DNA from: Azospirillum tabaci
Lineage (GTDB): Bacteria > Pseudomonadota > Alphaproteobacteria > Azospirillales > Azospirillaceae
Length of the DNA: 64,000 bases
Reading direction: 5' to 3'
Assembly (NCBI RefSeq): GCF_014596085.1
Contig: NZ_JACCJY010000007.1
Location: 1-64,000 of the forward strand
Made by a program: the position numbers and the translations under genes. Positions within the stretch are counted from its first letter, which is position 1. Each line of letters opens with the position of its first letter. This document shows positions 24,826-33,559 of the stretch, piece by piece. Under the pieces are notes generated by a model that did not search any database, had not been told where the DNA came from, and worked only from the letters and a program-made list of their open reading frames with translations.

Positions 24826-25977
24826 GTGCAAGACGTCTCCAAGGCGATGATCGCCCGCTTGGTCGGCTTCGACACGGTTTCGCGCCGTTCCAACATGGCG
24901 TTGATCGACTGGGTTCGGGACCATCTCGCCGGATACGGCGTGGAGAGCCGGCTGGTCCCCAGCCCGGACGGCGCCAAGGCGAACCTGTTCGCCACCATCG
25001 GCCCGATGACCGAAGGCGGCGTGGTGCTGTCGGCCCACACCGACGTGGTGCCGGTGGATGGGCAGCCCTGGGACACCGATCCCTTCACCCTGGTCGAACG
25101 CGACGGGCGTCTCTACGGACGCGGCACCGCCGACATGAAGAGCTTCCCCGCGGTGGCGCTGGCCCTGCTGCCGGAGATCCTGGAGGCCGGTTTGAAGCGG
25201 CCGCTGCATCTGGCGCTGTCCTACGACGAGGAGGTCGGCTGCCTCGGCGCCCCGGCGATGATCGCCCGCATCACCGGTGAACTGCCGCGCCCCAGCGCCG
25301 TCATCGTCGGCGAGCCGACCTCGATGGGGGTCGTGCTGGCCCACAAGGGCTGCTACGTGCTGCGCACCACCGTCACCGGGCACGAAGTCCATTCGTCCCA
25401 GATCGACCGCGGGGTCAGCGCCGTCATGATTGCCGCGCGGCTCGTCACCCTCGTCGGCGACATGGCGGCGGAGAACGCCGCCGCCGCGGATCCCGCCTGC
25501 GGCTTCGACCCGCCCTTCACCACGTTGCAGGTCGGGACCATCGAAGGCGGCACGGCGGCCAACATCACCGCGCGCCACTGCTCCTTCGTTTGGGACATCC
25601 GCCCGCTGCCCGGCGACGACTGGACGCGCTACCGCGACCGGTTCGAGGCGGAATGCGAGCGGCTGCGCGCCGCCATGCGGAGGATCAGCCCGGATTGCGA
25701 CATCCGCACCGAACAGCTCGCCGGCGTGCCCGGACTGGCGCCGGAACCGGACGGACCGGCCGCCCAGCTCTGCCACGCCCTCACCGGACGCAACGACACC
25801 GGCATGGTCTCCTTCGCGGCGGAAGCCGGGCAGTTCCAGGAGGCCGGCCTGTCCACGGTGCTCTGCGGCCCGGGTTCCATCGATCAGGCGCATCAGCCCA
25901 ACGAGTACATCGACGTCGCGCAAGTCACGGCCTGCGAAGGGTTCCTCCGGGATCTCGTCCGCCGACTGGCCGCCTGA
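24826..25977 (+). CDS. argE: M20-family acetylornithine deacetylase
   Basis: 383 aa, the usual ArgE length. It hydrolyses N-acetylornithine to ornithine and acetate in arginine synthesis. Metal-binding residues of the M20 family are all visible: HTDVVPV, the bridging Asp in GRGTADMKS, the Glu pair in YDEEVGCLG, and the late His in DQAHQPNE. The dimerisation domain lies between about residues 175 and 285. The start is GTG 24826; the next ATG at 24847 would remove residues before the conserved LVGFDTVS. Other M20 amidohydrolases are similar, so the exact substrate is likely but not certain. Confidence 0.85.
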   Translation: MQDVSKAMIARLVGFDTVSRRSNMALIDWVRDHLAGYGVESRLVPSPDGAKANLFATIGPMTEGGVVLSAHTDVVPVDGQPWDTDPFTLVERDGRLYGRGTADMKSFPAVALALLPEILEAGLKRPLHLALSYDEEVGCLGAPAMIARITGELPRPSAVIVGEPTSMGVVLAHKGCYVLRTTVTGHEVHSSQIDRGVSAVMIAARLVTLVGDMAAENAAAADPACGFDPPFTTLQVGTIEGGTAANITARHCSFVWDIRPLPGDDWTRYRDRFEAECERLRAAMRRISPDCDIRTEQLAGVPGLAPEPDGPAAQLCHALTGRNDTGMVSFAAEAGQFQEAGLSTVLCGPGSIDQAHQPNEYIDVAQVTACEGFLRDLVRRLAA

Positions 25978-26219
25978 ACTCAATGACGGGTGCGGCGGAG
26001 CGTCACGCCGGCCCCACAGCAAAAAGCGCCCATTTCTTCGAGGCGGGATCAATGGAAGGGACCAATTGTTGGATCGACAGCACATTGTTGCTGAATTGCC
26101 TAGGGCACTCCCAATTTGGCCTATGCCGTTGACGGGGGAGACTTTGACGGCGTTCCTGTCGCACTGTGCCCTGGGGCGCCGATGCCACGGCGCTTCCATG
26201 GAAACGGGAGCGCCGGTGC

Positions 26220-26861
26220 ATGGTTGATCTGAGCGACCTCGAGCGCGACGCGCTGACCGAGCTGGTGAACATGGGCGTCGGCCGTGCCGCGACCCATCTC
26301 AGCCGCATGGTCGCCGATCAGGTCCTGCTGTCGGTTCCCTCCATCGAGATCGTCAGCCGCAACGACGCCGCCGGCCTTCTCGCCGCGCGCGAGAAGATGA
26401 GCCTCGTCGCGGTGGAGCAGCGTTTCGACGGGTCCTTTTCCGGTCGCGCCCTGTTGATCTTCCCTGAGACCAACAGCCTGGAACTGGCCCGCGCCGTCCT
26501 GGGCAGCGACCTGAGCCTGGAGGAGATCGTCGATCTGGAGCAGGACGCGCTCGCGGAGATCGGCAACATCATCCTCAATGGCTGTCTGGTCGTGATGGCC
26601 AACACGCTGAAGGACGATCTGGACATCTCGCTGCCCAGCGTGTTGCGCGGCGACAGCGACCGCATTTTCCAAAGCAACGGGCCGAACCCCGACGAGCTGG
26701 TGATGTTCCTCTACATCGACTTCCTGATCCGCAGCCGGAGCATCCGCGGCTACATCGCGTTGCTCATGGGTCTGTCGTCTCTGGAGTCGCTGAAGGGACT
26801 GATCCATGGCTTCATCGACCGCATCGCCTCCGGAACGCCCGATGGAACCGACCGAGTTTAA
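26220..26861 (+). CDS. cheC: CheC-family phosphatase, copy 1
   Basis: 213 aa. CheC proteins dephosphorylate CheY-P. Both active-site helices are present: [17 protein letters not shown] near residue 5 and LEQDALAEIGNIILNGCL near residue 105, each with the catalytic Glu-x2-Asn pattern. It starts an operon: the histidine kinase gene begins 20 bp before its stop. It is a paralogue of the protein encoded at 38315-38998 on the other strand, and the two bracket the chemosensory cluster. Likely cytoplasmic. Confidence 0.85.
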   Translation: MVDLSDLERDALTELVNMGVGRAATHLSRMVADQVLLSVPSIEIVSRNDAAGLLAAREKMSLVAVEQRFDGSFSGRALLIFPETNSLELARAVLGSDLSLEEIVDLEQDALAEIGNIILNGCLVVMANTLKDDLDISLPSVLRGDSDRIFQSNGPNPDELVMFLYIDFLIRSRSIRGYIALLMGLSSLESLKGLIHGFIDRIASGTPDGTDRV

Positions 26862-28695
26862 GCGCATGCCCTGGCTGGATGGCCTTCTGGACGCAATGGA
26901 CGCCGGCATCGTCGTGCTGGACCGCCATGGCCGCGTCCAGTTCTGGAACCGTTGGATGGAAAGGGCGTCGGGCACCCCCGAACCCGACATCCACGGACGG
27001 GAACTGGTGGAAGCCTTGCCGTCCCTCCGCGACACGCGGTTGCACAACGCGGTGCGTGACGTGCTGGAAACAGGGGCGCCCAGCGTCCTGTCCCACACCC
27101 TGAACCCGGTGCTGTTCCCGCTGCGCTGCCCCGACGGGCGGCGGATGGTCCACAACGTGCTCATCCGTCCCTTCACCGCCAGCAACGCCTCCTACTGTCT
27201 GATCCAGGTGACCGACGTCACCGCGGTGGTCAACCGGGAACGGGTTCTGCGCGAACAGCGCGACGCGCGCTATCGCGCCATCGTGGACACAGCCCCCGAC
27301 GCCATCGTCACCACCGACACGCGCGGCGTCGTGCAATGGGCCAACGGGGCCGCCGCCCGGCAGTTCGGGTTTCAGCCCAACGAGCTGATCGGCCAGCATG
27401 TCAGCCTCTTCCTCGCCGAAGGCTCCCCCGACTGGTCCGGCCTGCTGGAACGCGATCCCGCCGGGCGCCCCGCCCCGGTGGAGCTGATCGGGCGCAAGCG
27501 CGACGGCACCCGCATCGACCTGGAGGTCTCGCTGGCCCGCTGGGAGTCGGAGGGGCGCAGCTTCATCACCGGCGTCCTGCGCGACATCACCGAACGCCGC
27601 CGCACCCGCGAGGAAATGAAGGCCAACGCGCTCGCCATGCGGCAACTGGCCGAGCAGACCAAGGCCACGCTCGACGCGCTGCCGGCGCACATCGCCGTGC
27701 TCGACCATGGCGGACACATCATTTTCGTCAACAAGGCCTGGGCGGAATGCGGGCCGCAGGCCGGCTTCCTCGGCGACGGGTCGGCGATCGGCGACGACTA
27801 TCTGGAAGCCTGTGCCGCCACCCGCAGCGGGGCGGAGCATGCCGATGCGCTGATCGAGGGCCTGCGCGGCCTGCTGCGCGGCGGGGCGCCGGTGTCCATA
27901 GAGTATCCGGGCCTGTCCGCCGCGGGAGCGCGCTGGTTCCGCTGCCTCGCCGCACCGATGGCTGCCGGCCCCTTCGGCGGGGCGGTGCTGATGCACATCG
28001 ACGTGACCGAGATCAAGTCGATGGAAGCCGCGCTGCGCAAGCTGGTGGGGCAGAAGTCCACGCTGCTGCGCGAAGTGAACCACCGGGTGAAGAACAGCCT
28101 GCAGCTCGTCTCCAGCCTGCTGACGCTCCAGACCATGAGCCTGCCGGGCGCCGCCGAACGCGTTCATTTCCAGGACGCCCGCAGCCGCATCGACGCCATC
28201 GCGCGGGTGCACAGCCGGCTTTACCAGACCGAGCAGTTCCAGACCATCGAGTTCGGCAGCTACTTGAACGAGCTGTGCGCCGACCTGTCCCGTGCGTCGG
28301 GTGGCGACACGCTGGGCTCCATCGAGGTGCGGGCCGAGCGCGTCGATCTGCCCATCGATCAGGCCGCACCGCTGGGGTTGATCGCCAACGAACTGATCAC
28401 CAACGCCATCAAGCACCGCGGATCCTCGCCCGCCAACGTCCTGGTGGCGCTGGACCGGGCCGGCGACCTGCTGACGCTGACCGTCACCGACCAGGGGCCC
28501 GGCCTTCCCGCCGGGTTCGACATGCGCCGGTCGCGCAGCCTCGGCATGAGGCTCATCACCAGCCTGGCGGGCCAAGTCGGGGCGACAGTCACGCTGATGC
28601 CGGTGGAACGGGGCACCTCCTTCCGCCTCGCGCTGACCATGCCGGAAACGCGCGGCCCCATCCTGGAAGACAGCGCGGCGGAGTGGAACGGATGA
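26842..28695 (+). CDS. PAS-rich soluble histidine kinase (HisKA_2)
   Basis: 617 aa, no membrane span. Three PAS domains are visible at about residues 8-115, 145-255 and 280-400 (DAMDAGIVVLDRHGRVQFWN; RAIVDTAPDAIVTTDTRG; LPAHIAVLDHGGHIIFVN). The phospho-acceptor helix is of the HisKA_2 type (LLREVNHRVKNSLQLVSSLL, His about residue 415), followed by an HATPase with NELITNAIKH and DQGPGLPAGF. The start overlaps the CheC gene by 20 bp and the stop overlaps the response regulator start as ATGA, so all three are translationally coupled. It likely senses an internal redox or small-molecule signal. Confidence 0.88.
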   Translation: MEPTEFKRMPWLDGLLDAMDAGIVVLDRHGRVQFWNRWMERASGTPEPDIHGRELVEALPSLRDTRLHNAVRDVLETGAPSVLSHTLNPVLFPLRCPDGRRMVHNVLIRPFTASNASYCLIQVTDVTAVVNRERVLREQRDARYRAIVDTAPDAIVTTDTRGVVQWANGAAARQFGFQPNELIGQHVSLFLAEGSPDWSGLLERDPAGRPAPVELIGRKRDGTRIDLEVSLARWESEGRSFITGVLRDITERRRTREEMKANALAMRQLAEQTKATLDALPAHIAVLDHGGHIIFVNKAWAECGPQAGFLGDGSAIGDDYLEACAATRSGAEHADALIEGLRGLLRGGAPVSIEYPGLSAAGARWFRCLAAPMAAGPFGGAVLMHIDVTEIKSMEAALRKLVGQKSTLLREVNHRVKNSLQLVSSLLTLQTMSLPGAAERVHFQDARSRIDAIARVHSRLYQTEQFQTIEFGSYLNELCADLSRASGGDTLGSIEVRAERVDLPIDQAAPLGLIANELITNAIKHRGSSPANVLVALDRAGDLLTLTVTDQGPGLPAGFDMRRSRSLGMRLITSLAGQVGATVTLMPVERGTSFRLALTMPETRGPILEDSAAEWNG

Positions 28696-29090
28696 AGATC
28701 CTTCTCGTCGAGGACGAGGTCCTCATCGCCATGGAGCAGAGCTTCTACCTGGAGTCCGCCGGGCACGAGGTGCATGGGCCGGCCTCCACCAGCGAAAAGG
28801 CGCTGATCCTGGCGCAGGAGGTCAGGCCGGATCTGGCGCTGGTGGACATCCATCTGGCCCAGGGGTCCAGCGGCATCGACGCGGCCCGCCGGATGACCGC
28901 GCTGGGCATCCCCTGCCTGTTCGTCACCTCCTACCGCGAGGAGGTGGAGCCGACGCGCGAGTATGGGGTGGGCTGCCTGCCCAAGCCCTTCTCGCAGACC
29001 TCGCTGGTTTCCGCGGTCGAAGCGGTCAGCGCCATTCTGGCCGGGCGGACGCCCGCCAAGGTTCCCGACACGATGGAGCTGTTCTCCTAA
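28692..29090 (+). CDS. Single-domain response regulator paired with HisKA_2 kinase
   Basis: 132 aa receiver domain only: acidic pair in LLVEDEV, phospho-acceptor Asp in LALVDIHLAQ (about residue 54), Thr/Ser in LFVTSYRE and Lys in LPKPFSQ. No output domain. Translational coupling (ATGA) to the upstream kinase makes that its phosphodonor. The neighbouring CheC could act as its phosphatase. Such stand-alone receivers usually act by protein-protein contact. Confidence 0.88.
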   Translation: MKILLVEDEVLIAMEQSFYLESAGHEVHGPASTSEKALILAQEVRPDLALVDIHLAQGSSGIDAARRMTALGIPCLFVTSYREEVEPTREYGVGCLPKPFSQTSLVSAVEAVSAILAGRTPAKVPDTMELFS

Positions 29091-29165
29091 AGCGCCGTCC
29101 GCAACGGATCAGGGAACCGGCCGCGGCTCGCGGCGGCGCGCCTGGAGGCGAAAGAGGTTCGCGCG

Positions 29166-29405
29166 CTATCGCTTGACCAGCACCGGCATCACCCAGCCCT
29201 TCAGGAAAGCGTCCTCCGGCGGCACCGCGATCGGCCGCTCCGACGCCAGCAGCAGCTGAAGCAACGCGGTGTGCAGGGCTGTGCAGCCACCGAGGTCCAG
29301 CCGAGGGTCCTCCACGGCGCACAGCCATTCGGCCAGCGGGATCGCCTCTTCCACCGTGCAGGCGCCCTCGAAACGTGCGGTGCGGTCCTCGAAATGGATG
29401 GGCAT
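29166..29405 (-). CDS. Small STAS-like protein at the end of the che operon
   Basis: 79 aa. The pattern (beta start IHFEDRTARFEGACTVEEA, then LDLGGCTALHTALLQLLLA) resembles a minimal STAS fold of anti-sigma-antagonist type, without the usual phosphorylatable Ser/Thr clearly in place (GGCTALH may hold it). The start ATG overlaps the cheA stop by one base (TGATG), so it is translationally coupled to CheA. It may modulate CheA or be a phosphorylation target; this is inference. Confidence 0.65.
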   Translation of the reverse strand: MPIHFEDRTARFEGACTVEEAIPLAEWLCAVEDPRLDLGGCTALHTALLQLLLASERPIAVPPEDAFLKGWVMPVLVKR

Positions 29406-31600
29406 CACACCAGCTCCCGAAGGTTGAGGGCGAGCAGAAGCCGCCCGTCGCCGAGCACCGCCGTGCCGGCGTAGCCGCGCAGCCTGGCGAGCAGCCCGGT
29501 CATCGGCTTCAGAACCACGTCGGCGCGCTCCCGAAAGGCGTCCACAACCAGCGCCACCGGCTGCCCGCCGAGATCCACCAGAAGGACCGCCTCGCCACTC
29601 CGCTCACGTTCGTCCTCCGGCAGGTTGAGCAGGCGGCGCAACCGCAGCAGAGGCACCACCGCGTCCTGCACGACGACGCTCTCCGCGTGCTTCATCCGGC
29701 GGATCGCTCCGTGGGGAACGCGCTGCATGCCGGTCACCAACGTCACCGGAAAGCCGTAGAGCGCGCCCGCCGTCTCCACCGTCACCAAGCGGGTCACCAT
29801 CATGGTCAGTGGCAGGACGAGGCGGAAGCGCGTCCCGGCGCCGGGGGTCGAGGCGACCTCCACCCGTCCCCCCGCCTGTTCCACCGCGCCGCGCACGGCG
29901 TCCATCCCCACCCCGCGGCCCGACAGGTCCGACACGGTCTCCGAGGTGCTGACTCCCGGCAGGAAGATCAGGCGCAGCGCCTCGGCGTCGGACAGGGCAG
30001 CCGCCTGTTCCACGGTCAAGGCGCCCTTTGCCACCGCCTTGCGGCGCACGGCCTCGGCGTCGATGCCCGCCCCGTCGTCGGAAACCTCCACCACTATGCC
30101 GTTGCTGTCCTGGAAGGCCTGGACGCGCAGCGCCGCCACCTCCGGCTTGCCGGCGGCGCGGCGGCGCTCCGGCGGTTCGACGCCGTGGTCCAGCCCGTTG
30201 CGGACGAGGTGCAGCAGCGGCTCGCCCAGGATGTCGAGGATGTCCTTGTCCGCCTCCGTCTCGCCGCCGGAAAGGTGCAGTTCGACCGATTTGCCGAGCC
30301 GCCGCGCGGTGTCGCGGACCATCCGGGGCAGCGGGTCGAAGACGCGCGACAGTGGCAGCAGCCGCAAGCGCAGCACCGCGTCCTGCAACTCGCCCACAAT
30401 GGAGTCGATGCGGCCGTGGGCCTCTTTGATGCCCTGGGCCAGCGCGTCGGCGCTCCGCCCCTCCTGCGCTTCGCGCGCGAGGTAGGGCAGGCCTCCCTTG
30501 GCGACGACCAGTTCGCCGACCAGCGCCATCAGCCGGTCCATGCGCTCAGCATCCACCCGCAACGCCCGCCGCGCCGGGGCCGCCGGAGGAACAGGCGTCG
30601 CCTGCGTCACCGCGGCCGGGTCGTCGGCCAGGGATGCAATGCAGCGGATGAGCGCGTCCGACGGGCCTTCGGCGGCGCGGTCCAGCGCCGCCCCTTCCGC
30701 GTTCCGCCCCTCGGCGGCGAGGATGTTGCGCGCCGCCCGCAGCACCGCCGCCCGGCGGGCCGCCGTCTCTTCGTCGCTGCCGGGCAAGCCGAGGATGCGC
30801 GCCTGTTCCCGCAGCATGGCCGTGGCAAGGCTGGGTGGCACGGCGGGGGGCGCCGGCACGGCCAGGGCGGGGATCGCCACCGTGGCGAGGGACACCTGAT
30901 CGGGAACGCCGCGGAACAGGCGCGTCAACTCGTCCTTCGGTGCGCCGCTGAGCGCGCGGAAGCGCAGGGCGCAGCGGTAGGGGTCGAGATCCGCCAGCGG
31001 CGGCCACGCCCCGGTGGCCTCGATGCGCAGCAGCAGCAGGTCCGGGATGCGGCGGCACAGGTCCAGCGGATCATCCCCGGCGAAGAAGCAATCCTCCGCA
31101 GGGACGTAGGCGATGGCGGTGACTGTGCGCCCGGCGGCCTTCACCCGCTCCGCCTCCGGCAACTCGTGCACCCAGGCGAATCCGGCGGGCGTGGCGCCGT
31201 CCGCGGTCTCCGCCGCCCCGCCGAGAGCGGCGCGCAACCCCGTCTCCAGCGCCTGCGCGCGGGCGCCGGCACTGTCGGGCAGGGATTGGCTGTGCTCCAA
31301 GCCATCGACCCAAGCCGCACCGGTGTCCAGCAATTCCAAAAGCCGGTCGGCCAGATCGCCGCTCATTGCGGCGCGTCCATCGCGCACCGCCATCAGGGCG
31401 TCCTCGCCGGCATGGACCATGCGGGTGAAGGGCGCCAAGTCGAACAGGGCGGTGGCGCCCTTCAGCGTGTGCAACGCGCGGAACAGGTCATTGACCGCTG
31501 CGGTGTCGGTCGGATCGCGCTCCAGCCGAAGCAGGGCGGCGCCCGCCGCCTCCAGCAACTCCCGCGATTCCAGGACGAACTGCTCGAACAGCGCGCTCAT
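29405..31600 (-). CDS. cheA: Chemotaxis histidine kinase CheA
   Basis: 731 aa. P1 histidine phosphotransfer domain with FRALHTLKGATALF (His about residue 44). A middle region (about residues 160-250, with CFFAGDDPLDLCRRIPDLLLL) takes the place of a classical P2. Dimerisation P3 begins near residue 345 (VDAERMDRLMALVGELV), the P4 ATPase has HLVRNGLDHG, DDGAGID and GRGVGMDAV, and P5 (CheW-like) occupies the C-terminal about 135 residues. Overlaps cheY upstream by 4 bp and the STAS gene downstream by 1 bp. It phosphorylates CheY and CheB under control of the MCP/CheW array. Confidence 0.93.
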   Translation of the reverse strand: MSALFEQFVLESRELLEAAGAALLRLERDPTDTAAVNDLFRALHTLKGATALFDLAPFTRMVHAGEDALMAVRDGRAAMSGDLADRLLELLDTGAAWVDGLEHSQSLPDSAGARAQALETGLRAALGGAAETADGATPAGFAWVHELPEAERVKAAGRTVTAIAYVPAEDCFFAGDDPLDLCRRIPDLLLLRIEATGAWPPLADLDPYRCALRFRALSGAPKDELTRLFRGVPDQVSLATVAIPALAVPAPPAVPPSLATAMLREQARILGLPGSDEETAARRAAVLRAARNILAAEGRNAEGAALDRAAEGPSDALIRCIASLADDPAAVTQATPVPPAAPARRALRVDAERMDRLMALVGELVVAKGGLPYLAREAQEGRSADALAQGIKEAHGRIDSIVGELQDAVLRLRLLPLSRVFDPLPRMVRDTARRLGKSVELHLSGGETEADKDILDILGEPLLHLVRNGLDHGVEPPERRRAAGKPEVAALRVQAFQDSNGIVVEVSDDGAGIDAEAVRRKAVAKGALTVEQAAALSDAEALRLIFLPGVSTSETVSDLSGRGVGMDAVRGAVEQAGGRVEVASTPGAGTRFRLVLPLTMMVTRLVTVETAGALYGFPVTLVTGMQRVPHGAIRRMKHAESVVVQDAVVPLLRLRRLLNLPEDERERSGEAVLLVDLGGQPVALVVDAFRERADVVLKPMTGLLARLRGYAGTAVLGDGRLLLALNLRELV

Positions 31601-32040
31601 GACCGTTCCCCGTTCCCGGCTTGGCGCCCACCATCCTGACGTCCATCGTCCTGGTGCCGCCCGGTCAGCAGGCGGGCGGCGCCGGTGAGGTCGGCGGGAC
31701 GCACCGGCTTGACGAAATACCAGTTGGCCCCGGCGAGCAGAGCATTCTCGCGGTCGCTGTCCTTGGACTCGGTGCTGATCATGATCGCCGGCACGTCCCG
31801 CAGGGTTTGCTCCTGCCGCAGGCGGCGCAGCATGGTGTAGCCGTCCATCTTCTGCATGTTGATGTCGACGATCAGCAGATCCGGCGCGGACGCCAGCGCG
31901 TGCTCCAGCCCGTCGATGCCGTTCACCGCCTCGTCGACCAGAAAGCCATCGGCTTCCAGAACCTGCCGGGTGTAGGCCCGGACGGTGACGGCGTCGTCCA
32001 CCACGAGGACGCGGGGTTGCGGATTTGGTCGGTCGGTCAC
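31597..32040 (-). CDS. cheY: CheY-type response regulator next to CheA
   Basis: 147 aa. Receiver motifs: VLVVDDAVTVRAY, phospho-acceptor in LLIVDINMQKMDGYTM (about residue 58), IMISTES and YFVKPVRP. The last about 20 residues (RHQDDGRQDGGRQAGNGERS) are a polar, probably disordered tail. ATGA overlap with cheA indicates coupled translation. It is the most likely direct CheA target; whether it controls the flagellar motor or another output is not visible. Confidence 0.9.
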   Translation of the reverse strand: MTDRPNPQPRVLVVDDAVTVRAYTRQVLEADGFLVDEAVNGIDGLEHALASAPDLLIVDINMQKMDGYTMLRRLRQEQTLRDVPAIMISTESKDSDRENALLAGANWYFVKPVRPADLTGAARLLTGRHQDDGRQDGGRQAGNGERS

Positions 32041-32052
32041 CGGGCGGCCTCC

Positions 32053-32913
32053 TTAACTCTGGGGCTTCTGATAGAGGATGGCGTCGGGGAACCGGCGCGG
32101 CACGAAGAGGGAGGACATCCGGCTCATGCTCTCCGAATGGCCGAGGCAGATGAACCCGCAGGGCGACAGCGCGTCGTAGAACATCGACGCCGCCTCGCGC
32201 CGCCCCAGATCGTCGAAATAGATCAGCAGATTGCGGCAGAAGATGATGTCCATGCCACGGAAATTCGCCATGTGCCGAGGATCGGCGATGTTCACCAGCG
32301 AGAAATCGATGGAGTCCCGCAACTCCTCCATGATCTGCCAGCGCTGGTCGTCAAGCCGGGTGAAGTATTTGGCGACGAGATCCCGTGGCATCGCCTGGAG
32401 TGACCGCTCCTCGTAAATGCCCTCCTGCGCACGGGCCAGCACTTGGCTGTCGATGTCGGAGGCGTAGAGTTCGATTTCGAAATCGTCGACCCGGCCCCAC
32501 CGCTCCAGCAGCGTGATGGCGATGGAATAAGGCTCCTCCCCCGTGGCGCAACCGGCGGACCAGATGCGCACCCGGCTGCCCGGCTCGCGCCCGCGCACCA
32601 CCTCGTCCAGCGCCGCGTTCACGAGACAGTCGAGCTGGTACATCTCGCGGAAGAAATAGGTCTCGTTCACCGTCATGCGGTTGACGAGAAGCTGCAACTC
32701 CTCCCCCGACGCCTGGAAGCGCAGAAGATTCAGATATTGGCGGACATGCTCGACGCCGACCGCCGCCATCCGCTCCGAGACGCGGCGGTCCACGAAGTAG
32801 CGTTTGGCCTCGGTGAAGGACAGTCCGGTGCGTTCCCGCAGGAACCGGCAGAAGGCGTCGTAATCCGCGGCGCTCAGTCCGGGGGCGTCGCCCTTGTCCG
32901 AAGGCGGCGTCAT
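32053..32913 (-). CDS. cheR: Chemotaxis methyltransferase CheR
   Basis: 286 aa. N-terminal helical domain (YDAFCRFLRERTGLSF) then the SAM-dependent methyltransferase: VNETYFFRE, WSAGCATGEEPYSIA, YASDIDSQVL, FCRNLLIYF. CheR adds methyl groups to MCP glutamates and, with CheB, sets adaptation. The start codon directly abuts the HEAT-protein stop (TGA then ATG), so it is in the same transcript. Normal family length. Confidence 0.95.
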   Translation of the reverse strand: MTPPSDKGDAPGLSAADYDAFCRFLRERTGLSFTEAKRYFVDRRVSERMAAVGVEHVRQYLNLLRFQASGEELQLLVNRMTVNETYFFREMYQLDCLVNAALDEVVRGREPGSRVRIWSAGCATGEEPYSIAITLLERWGRVDDFEIELYASDIDSQVLARAQEGIYEERSLQAMPRDLVAKYFTRLDDQRWQIMEELRDSIDFSLVNIADPRHMANFRGMDIIFCRNLLIYFDDLGRREAASMFYDALSPCGFICLGHSESMSRMSSLFVPRRFPDAILYQKPQS

Positions 32914-33531
32914 TCAGGCTCCGGAAAACAGGCGGCGCGCCGCGTCGACGGAAAAGGCGACGAAGGGATCGTCCGGAAAACGCGCGCCGAGCCGCTCCAC
33001 GACCGGCAGGGCCGCGGGATCGCCGCTTTCCATCAGCGCCTCCACCGCGGAGAGGCAGACGTTGACGTGCGGGTCACGGTCGATCACCCCGGCCAGCAGG
33101 TCCAGCCGGTCCGGATGGGGAAGCTTTCCGATGAGTTGGGCCGCGAAGATGCGCAGATCCGAATCCGCGGCCGTCAGCAGCGGGGCGACCTCCGGCATCA
33201 CCACGGCGGCGGACATCTGCTGCAGGCTTTCGATCACGCCGTTGCGCAGCCCGACATCCTCGCTCGCCAAATGGGGCACCAACGCCACTGCGGCCTCTGC
33301 GGTTCCGGTGCGGACCAGGGCGGTGAGGAGCGTTTCTCGGACGCTCGGGTCCGCCTCCCGCGCCAGCCTTGCGGACAGGGCGGGAACGGCGTCGGGACGC
33401 TCGCCGAGCGCGTGGGCGGCCCGTCGGCGTTGAGCCGGATCGGCCTCCTCCAGCCACGCCAGCGGATCGCCGCCCTCCGCAGCGGCTGCGGGCGTCGCTC
33501 CGTCGATTTTCCGTGCCTTCACCAGGGCCAT
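32914..33531 (-). CDS. HEAT-repeat protein of the che operon
   Basis: 205 aa, made of about five HEAT repeats (RRRAAHALGERPDAVPALSARL; VRETLLTALVRTG; RNGVIESLQQMSAAVV; DLRIFAAQLIGKL; VCLSAVEALMESG; shown as fragments). HEAT proteins appear in some chemosensory operons as scaffolds or partners of MCP or CheW. Its N-terminus MALVKARKIDGATPA closely matches the N-terminus of the MCP encoded at 36237-38210, although the proteins are otherwise unrelated. No signal peptide. Confidence 0.82.
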   Translation of the reverse strand: MALVKARKIDGATPAAAAEGGDPLAWLEEADPAQRRRAAHALGERPDAVPALSARLAREADPSVRETLLTALVRTGTAEAAVALVPHLASEDVGLRNGVIESLQQMSAAVVMPEVAPLLTAADSDLRIFAAQLIGKLPHPDRLDLLAGVIDRDPHVNVCLSAVEALMESGDPAALPVVERLGARFPDDPFVAFSVDAARRLFSGA

Positions 33532-33559
33532 GCCGCCGCCTCCGCCGCTCCAATCACAC